From assembly GCF_001971785.1 (NCBI RefSeq), contig NZ_CP019389.1, forward strand, positions 1,623,001 through 1,687,000: DNA of 64,000 nt. Reading direction: 5' to 3'. The position numbers were made by a program, and so were the translations under genes. The notes beneath the pieces were generated by a model, which saw only the letters and a program-made list of their open reading frames with translations, did no database searches and was not told the origin of the DNA. The stretch comes from Seonamhaeicola sp. S2-3 (GTDB lineage: Bacteria; Bacteroidota; Bacteroidia; Flavobacteriales; Flavobacteriaceae). Every line of letters begins with the position of its first letter. Position 1 is the stretch's first letter. Below are positions 43,652 through 52,582 of the stretch, piece after piece.

Positions 43652-46002
43652 TATCTAATAACCATTAGTTTTATAACCTTAGTTTCGTAAGTGTCTAAAT
43701 CTGAAAGCATAATTAAGTACACTCCAGAAGCTACCACGTTATTTGCAAGGTTTTTACCATTCCAATAGGCGGTACCCCCATCAATTTCTAAATTATAGCC
43801 GCTATATCTTTGGTTGATGTTTGATTGGGCTTCGGCTACTAAATTACCTTCAATATCGGTTATTTTAATATTTACATTTTCTGAAATGTCTTTAATTTTA
43901 ACCCTTTCATCTGCAATATTAAAGTTTGGTCTTACAGGATTGGGGTAGGCATATGCATTAGTTAAATTTTCTAATGTGCTAGATCCGCCAGCTTTATAAG
44001 AAACTAATCCCCTGTTTGTGGCAATGTAAACAATACCATTATTGGTGTCTAAAGAAACATCGTTAATAGTGTTTGATGGTAGTGGTGAGTTGTCTTCTGT
44101 GAAATGATAAATAGTTGTTTGACCATCTGATGAGAAATAGAATAAACCAGAGTCTGCTGTTCCAATCCATTTGTTGTTAGAGCCATCTACTTCAATGTCT
44201 GTAACAAATTGCTGAAAAAGGAGTTCTTTAGCAATACCATCTTCTTCAATTATTATTTCTTCCACCTGCACATCATCATCTTCAAAGAAATTAGAGGTGT
44301 TGTATAAAACTCTTAGACCTTTTAAAGTACCTATCCATAATTGATTTTGTTTGTCTATAGCAAGTGACCTTACATCTCTTGATGGAAAATTTTTGTCTTC
44401 TCCAACAATGTTTTTTAAATTACCGTTATCATTAAAACCAATAACCCCATGATATTGACTAGATATCCATTTAACGTTATTATTGTCTACAACAATATCA
44501 ATAAATCCAGAATCATCGTTTAAAGGGTCTGAAATAATACTTGAGAAACTATAAGAATTCCATTGATTTGTTGATGGGTTATATGATTTTAATGGGCTCT
44601 CTACTCTAGAATTCATTAGCCATAGTGTACCATTTTGATCAAATGTAGAAGCTGCTATTCTTATATCTCCTGTGTGACTTGGATCGCTTGGAATAATTAA
44701 GTCTTCTAAAGAACTATTGGATTCATTAAATAAGTTTGTTGCAATTTCATCATTGATTTCTAATAACCCATCAAAGAATGAACTAATGAAAATTTGGTTG
44801 TTACTGTATGGGTTAATAGATATATTATTTAAACATCTAGCTTGAAAATTTAACTCTGTGTATTTAGTGTTTATCCATTCTTCTCCATTTAAATGACTTA
44901 TACCTCTGCTGTTTAACGGATAGGGATTTAATTGAGATGTATATTCACCAAAAGTAACCCATACGCCATTTGACTCTGCTTCTATAGAAAAAGGGATATT
45001 CAATAGAGGGCCATTAGGATGAATTTCTTCTAAAGAAATTGAGTTGCTTATGCTTGTTTTTAAAACACCAAAATCTGTTGTGCCAATATAAATGTTATTG
45101 TTGTTTATTATAGCCGAGGTGTATGTTGTATCAAAATCTGTTTCAATGTTAATTTGAGAAATTGTGTTGAAACTTTCATCATAAACAAATACATTGTTTT
45201 GAGTAGTAATCACTAAATATTCGGCGTTAGACTTTATATCTAATGGCAAGTTATTGTATGTAAACCGTTCATTTAGATTGTCATTTATTATTTCATAGAT
45301 TTTTCTGTTAGAAGCAATGGTATAAAGTTTTGAATTATGCTTTTCTATGAGATTGTATGACCCCGTAGTAATGGTTTCCCAATTTTCAAAATCAATTAAG
45401 TTAGGGTCTGAAACTAGCGCTTTTTTAATACCATTTCCGTCTGAACAAACGGCATAGATATAATCATCTAATACGGCAGTTTCATTTACTTGAATTTGCT
45501 CTCCTGTGTTACCAATAAAATAAGTGTCTCCAAATTCAAGTCTTTCTAAATTATAAACAGATATACCATAATTAGTTGCTATATAAATATAGTTTTGATA
45601 CTCATTAATATGGTTTATTGATTTATTAGTGGGAGTAATAGTAGACTTTTCAATAATATCAACTACAGTTAATACGTTTTCATTGTCTTCAAAAACAATT
45701 TCTAACAACCCATTTTCATAACCAACAATTAACAGTTGATATGTTTCGCTATAATAAATAGTTGAAATAGTTTCTCCTGATAACCCGTTTATAGTATTGA
45801 ATTCTCTAATTTCATTAGTTTGCAGGTCATAGCTAAATATAGCATTTTCAGAAGCGGCATAAATTTTACTCTCTGTTTGAACAACTTCTTTTATATTATA
45901 ATAGGAAAAATGCCCTCGCCACGAACTAGAAAAATCTTGCGAAAAAGACAGTAATGAAATTAAGGTTATTAATAAGGTAATACAACTTTTGTGCATGAGC
46001 AT
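43651..46002 (-). CDS. T9SS component PorZ
   Basis: 783 aa. Signal peptide (LITLISLLSFSQ), N-terminal propeller typical of PorZ (WRGHFSYYNIKEVVQ, KIYAASENAIFSYD), a second propeller built of two-component-regulator-type repeats (LWIGTLKGLRVLYN, NNKWIGTADSGLFYF, VYIATNRGLVSYK), and a C-terminal type A sorting domain (AYAYPNPVRPNFNI to KLMVIR). PorZ is part of the attachment complex that delivers anionic LPS for cargo anchoring in the type IX system. Adjacency to recO is usual in flavobacteria (from memory). A start two codons later is equally possible. Confidence 0.9.
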   Translation of the reverse strand: MLMHKSCITLLITLISLLSFSQDFSSSWRGHFSYYNIKEVVQTESKIYAASENAIFSYDLQTNEIREFNTINGLSGETISTIYYSETYQLLIVGYENGLLEIVFEDNENVLTVVDIIEKSTITPTNKSINHINEYQNYIYIATNYGISVYNLERLEFGDTYFIGNTGEQIQVNETAVLDDYIYAVCSDGNGIKKALVSDPNLIDFENWETITTGSYNLIEKHNSKLYTIASNRKIYEIINDNLNERFTYNNLPLDIKSNAEYLVITTQNNVFVYDESFNTISQINIETDFDTTYTSAIINNNNIYIGTTDFGVLKTSISNSISLEEIHPNGPLLNIPFSIEAESNGVWVTFGEYTSQLNPYPLNSRGISHLNGEEWINTKYTELNFQARCLNNISINPYSNNQIFISSFFDGLLEINDEIATNLFNESNSSLEDLIIPSDPSHTGDIRIAASTFDQNGTLWLMNSRVESPLKSYNPSTNQWNSYSFSSIISDPLNDDSGFIDIVVDNNNVKWISSQYHGVIGFNDNGNLKNIVGEDKNFPSRDVRSLAIDKQNQLWIGTLKGLRVLYNTSNFFEDDDVQVEEIIIEEDGIAKELLFQQFVTDIEVDGSNNKWIGTADSGLFYFSSDGQTTIYHFTEDNSPLPSNTINDVSLDTNNGIVYIATNRGLVSYKAGGSSTLENLTNAYAYPNPVRPNFNIADERVKIKDISENVNIKITDIEGNLVAEAQSNINQRYSGYNLEIDGGTAYWNGKNLANNVVASGVYLIMLSDLDTYETKVIKLMVIR

Positions 46003-46013
46003 TATATAAAGTT

Positions 46014-46021
46014 CAAATATA
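46014..46021 (-). promoter_or_regulatory. -7 promoter element of the porZ operon
   Basis: TATATTTG on the minus strand, 11 bp before the porZ ATG at 46002. The leader would be only about 6-12 nt. Confidence 0.6.
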
Positions 46022-46061
46022 TTTATAACTAACGATTTTTACTTCAAAATAATATAATTAA

Positions 46062-46095
46062 AATAAAAAAGCTTCTCTAAATCTAGAGAAGCTTT
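46062..46095 (-). terminator. Terminator of gdhA
   Basis: Perfect 12-bp stem (AAAGCTTCTCTA at 46068-46079, TAGAGAAGCTTT at 46084-46095), AATC loop, and a T-run on the minus strand, 21 bp after the gdhA stop. Confidence 0.88.
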
Positions 46096-46116
46096 AAACT
46101 ATTAAGGTTATATATT

Positions 46117-47460
46117 TTAAACTATACCTTGAGCTAACATAGCATCGGCTACTTTAACAAAGCCAGCAATATTGGCACCTTTAACGTAATCTATGTAGCC
46201 GTCTTCTTCTTTTCCGTATTCTATACAAGAGTTATGAATATCGGCCATAATTTCTTTAAGCTTTTTATCAACCTCTTCTCGTGTCCATTTATAACGAAGC
46301 GAGTTTTGCGTCATTTCTAGACCAGAAGTAGCAACTCCTCCTGCATTAGAGGCTTTTCCTGGGGCAAATAGTATTTTGGCTTTATGAAATTCTGCAATGG
46401 CTTCGATAGTAGAAGGCATATTAGCACCTTCACTAACACACATACAACCATTAGCTAATAGCGCTTTGGCATCTTCTTTATTTAATTCATTTTGTGTGGC
46501 ACATGGTAAGGCAATGTCACATTTTTCATTCCAAGGTGTTTTTCCTTTATGGAATTTAGCTTTAGGATATTCGTTTATATACTCGCTAATTCTGCCTCTT
46601 TTTTCATTTTTTAGGTGCATTACAAACTTTAGTTTTTCAGCATCTATACCATCTTCATCATATATATAACCCGATGAGTCTGAAAGGGTAATAACTTTAG
46701 CACCCATTTGAATAGATTTTTCTGCAGCGTACTGTGCTACATTACCAGAACCAGAGATGGCTACCATTTTGCCTTCAAAATTATCATTTTTGGTTTTCAA
46801 CATGTTTTCTGCAAAATATACGGTTCCGTAACCAGTAGCTTCGGGTCTAATTAAAGAGCCTCCCCAAGACATTCCTTTACCTGTTAAAACGCCAGTAAAT
46901 TCATTTTTTAATTTTCTATACATGCCAAATAAAAAGCCAATTTCTCTTTGTCCTACACCAATATCTCCAGCGGGTATATCGGTGTTAGGGCCAATATGTC
47001 TAAATAATTCGCTCATAAAAGCATGACAGAAGCGCATAATTTCATTGTCACTTTTTCCTTTTGGGTCAAAATCACTACCACCTTTTCCGCCTCCCATAGG
47101 TAAAGTGGTTAAGCTGTTTTTAAATACTTGTTCAAACGCTAAAAACTTTAAAATACTTGCATTCACCGTAGGGTGAAAACGAAGTCCTCCTTTGTAAGGT
47201 CCAATAGCAGAATTCATTTGAACGCGGTATCCTCTATTTACTTGAATTTCACCTTTGTCATCTACCCAACATACTCTAAAAGAGATTAAACGTTCTGGCT
47301 CAACCATTCTTAAAAGAATATTTTTACCATAATAAATATCGTTATTTACAATATAAGGTATTACCGTTTCGGCAACTTCTTGAACAGCTTGTAAGAATTC
47401 TGGTTCATGACCATTTCTTTGTTTTACAAGGTCTAAAAACTCGTTAATGATATTTTTCAT
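46117..47460 (-). CDS. NADP-type glutamate dehydrogenase GdhA
   Basis: 447 aa, the size of hexameric enzymes. Catalytic region PMGGGKGGSDFDPKGKSD with the active Lys, substrate motif GPYKGGLRFHP, Rossmann segment GSGNVAQYAAEK followed by ITLSDSSGY, and C-terminal CMCVSEGANMPST. It interconverts glutamate and 2-oxoglutarate plus ammonium. NADP preference is inferred from the Ser-Asp-Ser after strand 2. Own promoter and terminator. Confidence 0.96.
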   Translation of the reverse strand: MKNIINEFLDLVKQRNGHEPEFLQAVQEVAETVIPYIVNNDIYYGKNILLRMVEPERLISFRVCWVDDKGEIQVNRGYRVQMNSAIGPYKGGLRFHPTVNASILKFLAFEQVFKNSLTTLPMGGGKGGSDFDPKGKSDNEIMRFCHAFMSELFRHIGPNTDIPAGDIGVGQREIGFLFGMYRKLKNEFTGVLTGKGMSWGGSLIRPEATGYGTVYFAENMLKTKNDNFEGKMVAISGSGNVAQYAAEKSIQMGAKVITLSDSSGYIYDEDGIDAEKLKFVMHLKNEKRGRISEYINEYPKAKFHKGKTPWNEKCDIALPCATQNELNKEDAKALLANGCMCVSEGANMPSTIEAIAEFHKAKILFAPGKASNAGGVATSGLEMTQNSLRYKWTREEVDKKLKEIMADIHNSCIEYGKEEDGYIDYVKGANIAGFVKVADAMLAQGIV

Positions 47461-47505
47461 ACATTTATATTCTATTATTTTTAAAAAAAATATAATTTAT
47501 CGATA

Positions 47506-47513
47506 CAAATATA
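47506..47513 (-). promoter_or_regulatory. -7 promoter element of gdhA
   Basis: TATATTTG on the minus strand, a perfect TAnnTTTG match, 45 bp upstream of the ATG at 47460. Confidence 0.65.
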
Positions 47514-47593
47514 CATTATCTTTAAAAAAATATTGATTTTTTTCTGAAATCCTCAACATTAATTTTTTAAAAAGTGGCTAAAATTGTTAATAT

Positions 47594-47623
47594 TTGTTTG
47601 TTAGATGAGTTTTTATATATTTG
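47594..47623 (+). promoter_or_regulatory. Promoter of the exported protein gene at 47657
   Basis: -33 TTG at 47594-47596, 19-bp spacer and -7 TATATTTG at 47616-47623, the full consensus. It shows that the open frame extending back to 47621 is not translated and that the ATG at 47657 is the start. Confidence 0.75.
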
Positions 47624-47656
47624 TTTATATTATGCCTCAAAAAACAGAACCTTATT

Positions 47657-48460
47657 ATGCTTAACTTGAAACATTTAGCTACAGTTTTTTGTTTGCTTTT
47701 CATCTTTACAAAATCAAGTGCACAATTAGGTTTTTCGCATGAATTGGGGGTGATTGCAGGACCAGTACAATTTAGATCTGATTTTGGTAGTAGGACAGAT
47801 TCTGAAACTAATTTTGGTAATAGTGGAATTGGAATTGGTATTGTACATTACTTAAACTTCTCATATAGAGCAGATTGTAACTGTTATTCAACAGATACTT
47901 ATTTTAATGATCATTTTAAGTTAAGAAATGAAATTTCGTGGAATAAGACCAAGTTAGAACATTTAGGTGAATGGGTAGACCCTAGTAAAAATTCACCAGA
48001 AGCCAATCAATTGCGGGGGCATACAGGTTATGCTAAAAACTTAGATATTGGTACACAGTTAGAATTTTTTCCAAGAAGTATAAGGTCTTTTCAAGCTTTT
48101 GGTTACAGAGTAGCACCATTTGCAAGTTTAGGTGTTCATTACACACATTATATGCCTGAAGTTTCTACAACTTATGCCAACCCCAATCCTGATGCTATTG
48201 GCGATGTTACCGATCCTACAAACTTTTATTCTGGTTGGGATCCTGGTTCTGTTGATGCTTCATCAGGAAGTGCTTGGTCTATGGTAACTAGTGTTGGTTT
48301 TAGGTATAAAGTGAGTAAACTAGCAGACGTTATGCTAGATTTAAGATGGCAATACTATTTTGATGATTGGGTTGATGGTTTAAACCACCAATTAAGCTAT
48401 AATAAATATAACGATTGGCTAGTTTGGTTAAATGTTGGCTATATTTTTTATCTAGATTAA
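47657..48460 (+). CDS. Exported outer-membrane-type protein (THC0290_0291-like)
   Basis: 267 aa from ATG 47657. Signal peptide ends KSSAQ. The mature part has many amphipathic strands (IGIGIVHYLNFSYRADCN, FKLRNEISWNKTKLEHLG, VAPFASLGVHYTHYM, MLDLRWQYYFDDW) and ends in an aromatic strand (VGYIFYLD), fitting an outer-membrane barrel. Two Cys (C-N-C) lie near residue 70. I recall flavobacterial homologues named THC0290_0291 family, function unknown. Its stop codon overlaps that of the convergent DinB-like gene by two bases. Confidence 0.7.
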   Translation: MLNLKHLATVFCLLFIFTKSSAQLGFSHELGVIAGPVQFRSDFGSRTDSETNFGNSGIGIGIVHYLNFSYRADCNCYSTDTYFNDHFKLRNEISWNKTKLEHLGEWVDPSKNSPEANQLRGHTGYAKNLDIGTQLEFFPRSIRSFQAFGYRVAPFASLGVHYTHYMPEVSTTYANPNPDAIGDVTDPTNFYSGWDPGSVDASSGSAWSMVTSVGFRYKVSKLADVMLDLRWQYYFDDWVDGLNHQLSYNKYNDWLVWLNVGYIFYLD

Positions 48461-48921
48461 GCTTCTACTTCTTTTAGCAAAGCCATTACTATTCCTAAGT
48501 GAATGCCTTCATGAAACAGTATAAACTGTAAAGACTCATCAATATTTTTTAATGTATTACCTGTTGTTGAAACTGTATATTCGGTAAATGTGTTGTATAG
48601 TCCTTTTTTGTAATTTTCTAATGTGTTATTAATGGTTTTACTTAAAAGGTTTTTAATGTCTTCTACTTCTTCTTTGTTAACCTTGGTTTCTGGTTTAGTG
48701 CCCTTTCTGTATTTTTCTATAAGAGAGTTATCAATAACAGTAGGTAATCCAGATAATTTATTAGCCAATAATTGTTCGGTAACAACTATATGACCAATAT
48801 TCCAGATGATATTATTATTAAATCCTTTGGGTATTTTGTTTAAGTTTTCTAAAGAGGTGTTTTCTATAGTTTTTTGAAAAAATTTTCTAGTATTCTGTAA
48901 AACTTCAAAAGGAAAGGCCAT
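48457..48921 (-). CDS. DinB-superfamily protein
   Basis: 154 aa, four-helix bundle with the three metal-ligand His: H44 in IWNIGHIVVTEQ, H137 and H141 in FILFHEGIHLG. DinB/YfiT-like proteins include thiol-dependent transferases; this one has no assigned substrate. It is convergent with the preceding gene, sharing stop-codon bases, and divergent from the ArsC-like gene. Confidence 0.88.
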   Translation of the reverse strand: MAFPFEVLQNTRKFFQKTIENTSLENLNKIPKGFNNNIIWNIGHIVVTEQLLANKLSGLPTVIDNSLIEKYRKGTKPETKVNKEEVEDIKNLLSKTINNTLENYKKGLYNTFTEYTVSTTGNTLKNIDESLQFILFHEGIHLGIVMALLKEVEA

Positions 48922-48968
48922 AATTTAATTTTAGGTTGCAAATATAGTTTAAATGTTATAATTGCGTT

Positions 48969-48976
48969 TATTTTTG
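48969..48976 (+). promoter_or_regulatory. -7 promoter element of the ArsC-like gene
   Basis: TATTTTTG matches TAnnTTTG and ends at 48976, so an upstream in-frame GTG there cannot be used. The ATG at 48994 follows after 17 nt. Confidence 0.6.
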
Positions 48977-48993
48977 TGTTAAACCGTTATAAA

Positions 48994-49350
48994 ATGAAAA
49001 AAGTTTATTACTTAAAAACGTGCAGTACTTGTACTAGAATTTTAAAAGAACTTAATTTACCTTCAGAATTCATTCTGCAGGATATAAAAAAAGACCCTAT
49101 TACCGTAAAACAATTAGAAGAAATGAAAGCTCTTGCAGGTAGCTATGAAGCTCTTTTTAGTAAGCGTTCTAAACTATACAAAGAGATGGGACTTAAAAAT
49201 CAAACACTTGTTGAGCGAGATTTTAAACACTATATATTAGAGCATTATACCTTTTTAAGTAGGCCTGTTATTATTTTAGACGATAAAATTTTTATAGGAA
49301 ATTCTAAAAAAACAGTAGATGCAGTCAAAACCGCATTATTAAAAGCTTAA
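48994..49350 (+). CDS. ArsC/Spx-family thioredoxin-fold protein
   Basis: 118 aa. CxxC redox motif (C10, C13 in LKTCSTCTRIL) at the first helix, then LQDIKKDPITVKQLEEMK, a region with YEALFSKRSKLYKEMG, and a cis-Pro strand LSRPVIILDDKIFIGNSK. The family includes glutaredoxin-dependent arsenate reductases and Spx/MgsR regulators. The Arg pattern of arsenate reductases is not clear, so I favour a general thiol reductase. Monocistronic. Confidence 0.85.
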   Translation: MKKVYYLKTCSTCTRILKELNLPSEFILQDIKKDPITVKQLEEMKALAGSYEALFSKRSKLYKEMGLKNQTLVERDFKHYILEHYTFLSRPVIILDDKIFIGNSKKTVDAVKTALLKA

Positions 49351-49483
49351 CCAATAATAAAGGAAACATTTTTAATTAGTTTGAGATGCTGTAATTTGCA
49401 ATGAATTAGGAGTGCAAATTAAAAATGGTACAATTCTTGAAAATTTGGAAGAAAATTAATGTAACTGTAACAAAATATGATAG

Positions 49484-49511
49484 TTGCATATATTAAATTT
49501 TGTTATATTTA
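49484..49511 (+). promoter_or_regulatory. Candidate promoter of the protease-caspase operon
   Basis: TTG at 49484-49486, spacer of 17 bp, and TATATTTA (one mismatch to TAnnTTTG) at 49504-49511. The predicted start leaves about 35 nt before the ATG at 49553. No promoter of this quality is seen between the five genes that follow. Confidence 0.5.
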
Positions 49512-49552
49512 AAATTCAAAGCTATTATCATTTTAATTTAACACCCTAACTT

Positions 49553-51091
49553 ATGAGAAGAGTCTTTAGTTTACTTCTATTAGTATGTCCATTAATTTCA
49601 GTTTGGTCTCAACAAGAAAAAGCACCGTTACAATACCCTTTTAATGAAACTGGTACAGAAGCATCAAGAGGTATTTATGGAACAGATGATAGAAGAGATG
49701 TTAAAGATGCTCAAGGTATAGAAGATTTTGTAAGAGCCACAGCAGTAATGATTAGTAAAAAAAATATTGTTGGCAACAAAGTTTATGGCTATACACTTAG
49801 AGAGCGACTTCAATTTAGATTTAAAAGTAAAAATTTTGATAAAAACATTAAGTTTTTAGACCAACCTACAAGTGCTATGTGTACGGGGTTTTTAATTGCT
49901 CCAGATATATTAGCAACAGCAGGCCATTGCATTAAAGAATTAGAAGACGCTGAAGATTATGTTTGGGTATTTGATTATACTAATGAACTTAAGTATAATG
50001 ACACTTTTAAATACATTGAAATAGACCCAAGAAATGTGTATGAAGTTACTGAGGTTATTAAAGCCCGTTTAGATAATAGTACCGTTGATGATTATTCCTT
50101 TTTAAGACTAAACAGAAAGTCAGAAAGAGCACCTTACCGATTTAGAACTAGTGGAAAAATTGGTGATGGGTCTAATGTAAATACCATAGGAAGTCCTACC
50201 GGATTACCATTAAAATTTGCCAATAATGCCACCGTAGTTGATAACTCACAACCTACGTGGTTTAAAAATAGTATAGACACCTTTCCAGGGAATTCTGGTG
50301 GCCCTGTTTTTAATCCGTACGGATTTATAGAAGGTATTCATGTAAGGGGCGCAGTAGCTCAGTCTCAAGATGGTTCTTATACAGGCGATTATAAGTATGA
50401 TCCGCTTTGTGATTGTATTAAAACCGTAGAGTTTTTAAGTGCTTATTGGACAGCAGGAGCGCAAGCCCACAGGATAACAGCTGTACCATATAATGTATTG
50501 CATGAAGCTATTTATGAAAATATTTTATATGCTATTGAAAATAATTTACAAGATCGTCTTAAATCATGGCTTGCCTACTCTTGGATAGTAGATCATGATT
50601 ATACAAAAAACAGAGGTAGGTTAGAAATGGTTGCTGCCAAAAACAACAATCTGGATGTTTTAAAAACCATTATTTCATTATCAAAAAATGAAAATATTGA
50701 TATTTATGGCGAAACTTTAATAAAACAAGCCATTAGTAATAACAATATTAGCATGTTAGAGTATTTATTAGAGCAAAATATTCCTTTTGATGCTACTAGT
50801 AAAGAAGCTTCATATTTAATGATGCATGCTTTTACAAACAATAATATAGAAATGGTTTATGCTATGATGGATCATGGCTGGAACGTAAACACAACCGATG
50901 ATAAAGGAAATAATTTATTACACTTAGCTGCTGCAAAAAATAACATAACATTATTAAAAAAACTTGTTGCAAAAGGCGTAAAAGCTACAGTAAAAAACAA
51001 AGACAAAAAAAGGCCAGAGCAAATTGCCAAAAATTATGAGTATAAAACAGCACAGAAGTATTTAAAAAATGTAAGAAAACAGCAAAGTTAA
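49553..51091 (+). CDS. Exported trypsin-like serine protease with ankyrin-like repeats
   Basis: 512 aa. Signal peptide ends SVWSQ. The chymotrypsin-fold domain (about 55-310) has an apparently intact triad: H125 in ATAGHC, D180 in VDDYSFLRL, S248 in FPGNSGGPVF. The C-terminal 180 residues form ankyrin-like repeats (RLEMVAAKNNNLDVLKTII, IKQAISNNNISMLEYLLEQN, NNLLHLAAAKNNITLLKKLVAKG). Ankyrin repeats bind partners, so it may be a scaffolded periplasmic or secreted protease. First gene of the caspase operon; next gene 63 bp downstream. Confidence 0.85.
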   Translation: MRRVFSLLLLVCPLISVWSQQEKAPLQYPFNETGTEASRGIYGTDDRRDVKDAQGIEDFVRATAVMISKKNIVGNKVYGYTLRERLQFRFKSKNFDKNIKFLDQPTSAMCTGFLIAPDILATAGHCIKELEDAEDYVWVFDYTNELKYNDTFKYIEIDPRNVYEVTEVIKARLDNSTVDDYSFLRLNRKSERAPYRFRTSGKIGDGSNVNTIGSPTGLPLKFANNATVVDNSQPTWFKNSIDTFPGNSGGPVFNPYGFIEGIHVRGAVAQSQDGSYTGDYKYDPLCDCIKTVEFLSAYWTAGAQAHRITAVPYNVLHEAIYENILYAIENNLQDRLKSWLAYSWIVDHDYTKNRGRLEMVAAKNNNLDVLKTIISLSKNENIDIYGETLIKQAISNNNISMLEYLLEQNIPFDATSKEASYLMMHAFTNNNIEMVYAMMDHGWNVNTTDDKGNNLLHLAAAKNNITLLKKLVAKGVKATVKNKDKKRPEQIAKNYEYKTAQKYLKNVRKQQS

Positions 51092-51154
51092 TTCTTAGTA
51101 ATTCACTTTGAAAGTAGTTTTTTGATATTCAATTAATTAATTTATGAAGTTATT

Positions 51155-52567
51155 TTGAAACCTAAACACGCCATTTACACCTTTATTTTATTGTTTATAT
51201 CTGTAAATTTAGGATTTGCACAAAACAATAAAGCTTTTACTTGGAATGATACCACGTTGGTTAATTCAAACGAGTGTTTAAGCAATGAAACTAATTTTAC
51301 TAATTTTAAACTCACCAAAACTACTAATGAAGCCATTAGTAATTTAAATATTTATGTTGAGGTTAATTTTAAAAGTAAAATATTTAACAGCTTAGAAGCT
51401 TTTAATAACTTCGATTTAGAGTTTTGGCTACTCTCCATTAAGGCTTTTAAAGCCAATGCTAACTTAAAAATTACAGTAGCTTATAGTGTAAACTCTGTAG
51501 CACAAGAACAATTTTTTACTTTCTGTTTAAAATATATTGAAAGTGCTGCAAGAGGCGAAGAAACAGCATCACAAAAAACAGAATATGTTAAGCTTCCGGT
51601 TTACTTTGCAACAGATAGAAATAAAGTAAATACAAATAATTTTAATGAAGCCTTTGGGCCTAAACGGTCTAATTTAAAATATGGTATTTGTGAGGTTAGT
51701 ATTCCTTTAAATCATGATTTGGGTAATATTGAAAGCCCTTCTATTTGGCGATTTGAATTTTCAGAAGACCCTTCAAAACATATCATGATACAAGGTATTA
51801 ATATGCTTGAAAAAGATAAATTCTTTAAATCTTTATCTAAAGGCATAAAAAAATCAAAATCAAAAAGTACGTTTTTATTTGTGCATGGTTATAACACTTC
51901 CTTTAGTGAAGCCGCCAAAAGAACTGCTCAAATATCGCATGATTTACTGTTTGATGGAAAACCTGTTTTTTACAGTTGGCCGTCTCAGGCTTCAATGTTT
52001 AAATATCCTAAAGACGAATCTAACATAGAATGGGCAAGACACAACATTAAAAACTTTTTAGAAGATTATATAATAAAGTCTGAAGCAGAAGATATTTATT
52101 TGGTAGCCCATAGTATGGGGAATAGAGGCCTTACAAGAGCTATTGTTGATTTAATAACAGAAAAACCACATTTAAGAAAGCATATAAAAGAAATTATTTT
52201 AGCAGCACCAGACATTGATGCCGATGTTTTTAAAAATGATATAGCGCCAAAAATGGCATCAAAAATTCAAAAACCAATAACCTTGTATGTATCATCAGAT
52301 GATTTAGCTTTAAAAGCTTCAAAAGCATTACACGGAAACCCAAGAGCAGGCGATGCTGGAGAAGGTTTAGTTATTGTTAATGGTATTGAAACTATTGATG
52401 CTAGTGGGGTTGATACTAGCTTTTTAAGTCATTCTTATTTTGCAGATACAAACACTATTATTTCTGATATTTTCGACATTATAAAATCTGGAAAACGCGC
52501 TCTTAACAGAGAACGATTAAAGTTAATGAAACTCTCAAACAAAATTTATTGGCGCGTAAAACATTAA
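51155..52567 (+). CDS. Exported DUF900-type alpha/beta hydrolase
   Basis: 470 aa. Signal peptide (FILLFISVNLGFAQ); the start is TTG, and the nearby ATG is out of frame. The N-terminal 130 residues are unassigned. The hydrolase domain begins PVYFATDRNKV and shows LFVHGYNTSF (oxyanion region), nucleophile S320 in YLVAHSMGNRGL, acid D382 or D383 in VSSDDLAL, and H426 in LSHSYF: a full catalytic triad. DUF900 proteins are esterase/lipase-like with unknown substrates. It lies 15 bp before the next gene. Confidence 0.82.
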   Translation: MKPKHAIYTFILLFISVNLGFAQNNKAFTWNDTTLVNSNECLSNETNFTNFKLTKTTNEAISNLNIYVEVNFKSKIFNSLEAFNNFDLEFWLLSIKAFKANANLKITVAYSVNSVAQEQFFTFCLKYIESAARGEETASQKTEYVKLPVYFATDRNKVNTNNFNEAFGPKRSNLKYGICEVSIPLNHDLGNIESPSIWRFEFSEDPSKHIMIQGINMLEKDKFFKSLSKGIKKSKSKSTFLFVHGYNTSFSEAAKRTAQISHDLLFDGKPVFYSWPSQASMFKYPKDESNIEWARHNIKNFLEDYIIKSEAEDIYLVAHSMGNRGLTRAIVDLITEKPHLRKHIKEIILAAPDIDADVFKNDIAPKMASKIQKPITLYVSSDDLALKASKALHGNPRAGDAGEGLVIVNGIETIDASGVDTSFLSHSYFADTNTIISDIFDIIKSGKRALNRERLKLMKLSNKIYWRVKH

Positions 52568-52582
52568 ATCCTAATAATTAAT

